From CAWAPS01 sp963783945 (lineage in GTDB: Bacteria; Actinomycetota; Acidimicrobiia; Acidimicrobiales; Palsa-688), in the NCBI GenBank assembly GCA_963783945.1, contig CAWAPS010000032.1:744001-808000 (forward strand): 64,000 nucleotides of DNA, in the 5' to 3' direction. This document shows positions 63,640-64,000 of this stretch, one piece after another. Numbering within the stretch: the first letter of the stretch is position 1; every line of letters begins with the position of its first letter. The translations under genes were made by a program, and so were the position numbers. Under the pieces are notes generated by a model. The model made no database searches. It saw only the letters and a program-made list of their open reading frames with translations, and was not told the origin of the DNA.

Positions 63640-64000
63640 TCAGGTTGGGCTTGAGGCATCCGGAAGGCGTTCAGCTTCCGAGATAGCCCAGGCGGCGTTC
63701 ACGAGCCCGATATGGCTGAACGCCTGGGGAAAATTCCCCAACAGTTCTTCGCTGCCGGGATCGACCTCCTCGGCGAGCAGGCCAACGTCGTTGACCAAAG
63801 CGGCGGCCCGTTCGAAGATGGTCCGGGCTCGCGCCGGCTGGCCGGATCGGGCCAGAGCCTGGGCCAGCCAGAAGGTGCACAGCAGGAAGCAGCCTTCTTC
63901 GCCCTCGAGCCCGTCGTGGGAGCGATACCGGTACACGAGTCCCCGCTCGTCAGTGAGACGTTCCTCGGTGGCGTCGATGGTGGCCAGCACCCTGGGGTCA
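63640..64000 (-). CDS. GH15-family glycosidase (trehalase/glucoamylase-like), 3' part
   Basis: The frame is open to the right window edge, so only about the last 120 of 600 residues are seen. YRYRSHDGLEGEEGCFLLCT (catalytic-base Glu region), FWLAQALARSGQPARARTIF and ELLGNFPQAFSHIGLVNAAW are the unmistakable C-terminal signature of bacterial GH15 enzymes, many of which hydrolyse trehalose. Confidence 0.92.
   Translation of the reverse strand, partial: DPRVLATIDATEERLTDERGLVYRYRSHDGLEGEEGCFLLCTFWLAQALARSGQPARARTIFERAAALVNDVGLLAEEVDPGSEELLGNFPQAFSHIGLVNAAWAISEAERLPDASSPT

Overview
The window is high-GC DNA from an actinobacterium. GTG and TTG starts are frequent, and it carries an F420-type PPOX oxidoreductase, a ClpS-DUF2017 gene pair, a divergent heme A synthase / heme O synthase pair, WYL and LAL-type regulators and a DnaK-independent DksA-like zinc finger. 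An Acidimicrobiia-like lineage is my best guess from the gene mix, but nothing here proves it (no rRNA is present). The heme A/heme O genes point to an aerobic cytochrome oxidase chain.

Region 1 (1-24 kb) looks like ordinary chromosome. It holds an acyl-CoA carboxylase beta subunit (cut by the window edge), a DksA-like protein, a WYL regulator with a divergent small gene and an obvious operator, tRNA-Lys next to an integrase scrap, transketolase, an ABC exporter with a sensor kinase/response regulator, small enzymes, an endonuclease/exonuclease/phosphatase protein, a DHA2 drug exporter, a rhomboid protease, a histidine phosphatase, a second ABC-2 exporter, ctaB/ctaA, clpS, DUF2017, a PPOX protein, a hydrolase, a peptidase-E-like/CysRS-tail fusion, and a neutral ceramidase. 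It ends at tRNA-Glu.

Region 2 (24-47 kb) is accessory and decayed. The 3' 47 bp of tRNA-Glu is repeated exactly at 29979-30025, which frames a 5.9-kb insertion holding an IS6-type element, a frameshifted ISAzo13-type transposase, a small secreted protein and a broken zinc-ribbon/membrane protein. Just beyond the second repeat lies a shattered tyrosine integrase whose stop codon is 17 bp from the repeat, which suggests two elements integrated in tandem at the same tRNA. Then comes a cluster read leftwards: an 851-aa LAL regulator, an orphan substrate-binding lipoprotein, and an 835-aa secreted protein made of Ig-like repeats. The promoter of the Ig-like gene and that of a truncated ORF next to the regulator share a 24-bp identical box plus the downstream leader, and a third, weaker copy sits before a cupin gene at 47.4 kb. 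This looks like a small regulon of the LAL regulator. A polyamine operon follows (ornithine/diaminopimelate-type decarboxylase, homospermidine synthase, EamA exporter), then broken genes (collagen-like, PEGA-like, sortase) among intact DHFR-like, ArsR and SRPBCC genes. A 93-nt nested palindrome lies at 46.9 kb.

Region 3 (47.5-64 kb) returns to mostly intact genes: a cupin, a second DHFR-like gene, a secreted NHL-repeat protein followed by a Tat-type phospholipase C with a frameshifted signal peptide, a VOC protein, an acetyltransferase, a P450, a methyltransferase, a family A DNA polymerase with a degenerate N-terminal half, a frameshifted dienelactone hydrolase, a second DHA2 exporter, a TauD-type dioxygenase, a cupin and the end of a GH15 enzyme.

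At least nine genes carry one-base-type frameshifts. Real decay is likely in the island, but residual sequencing error cannot be ruled out from the sequence alone.
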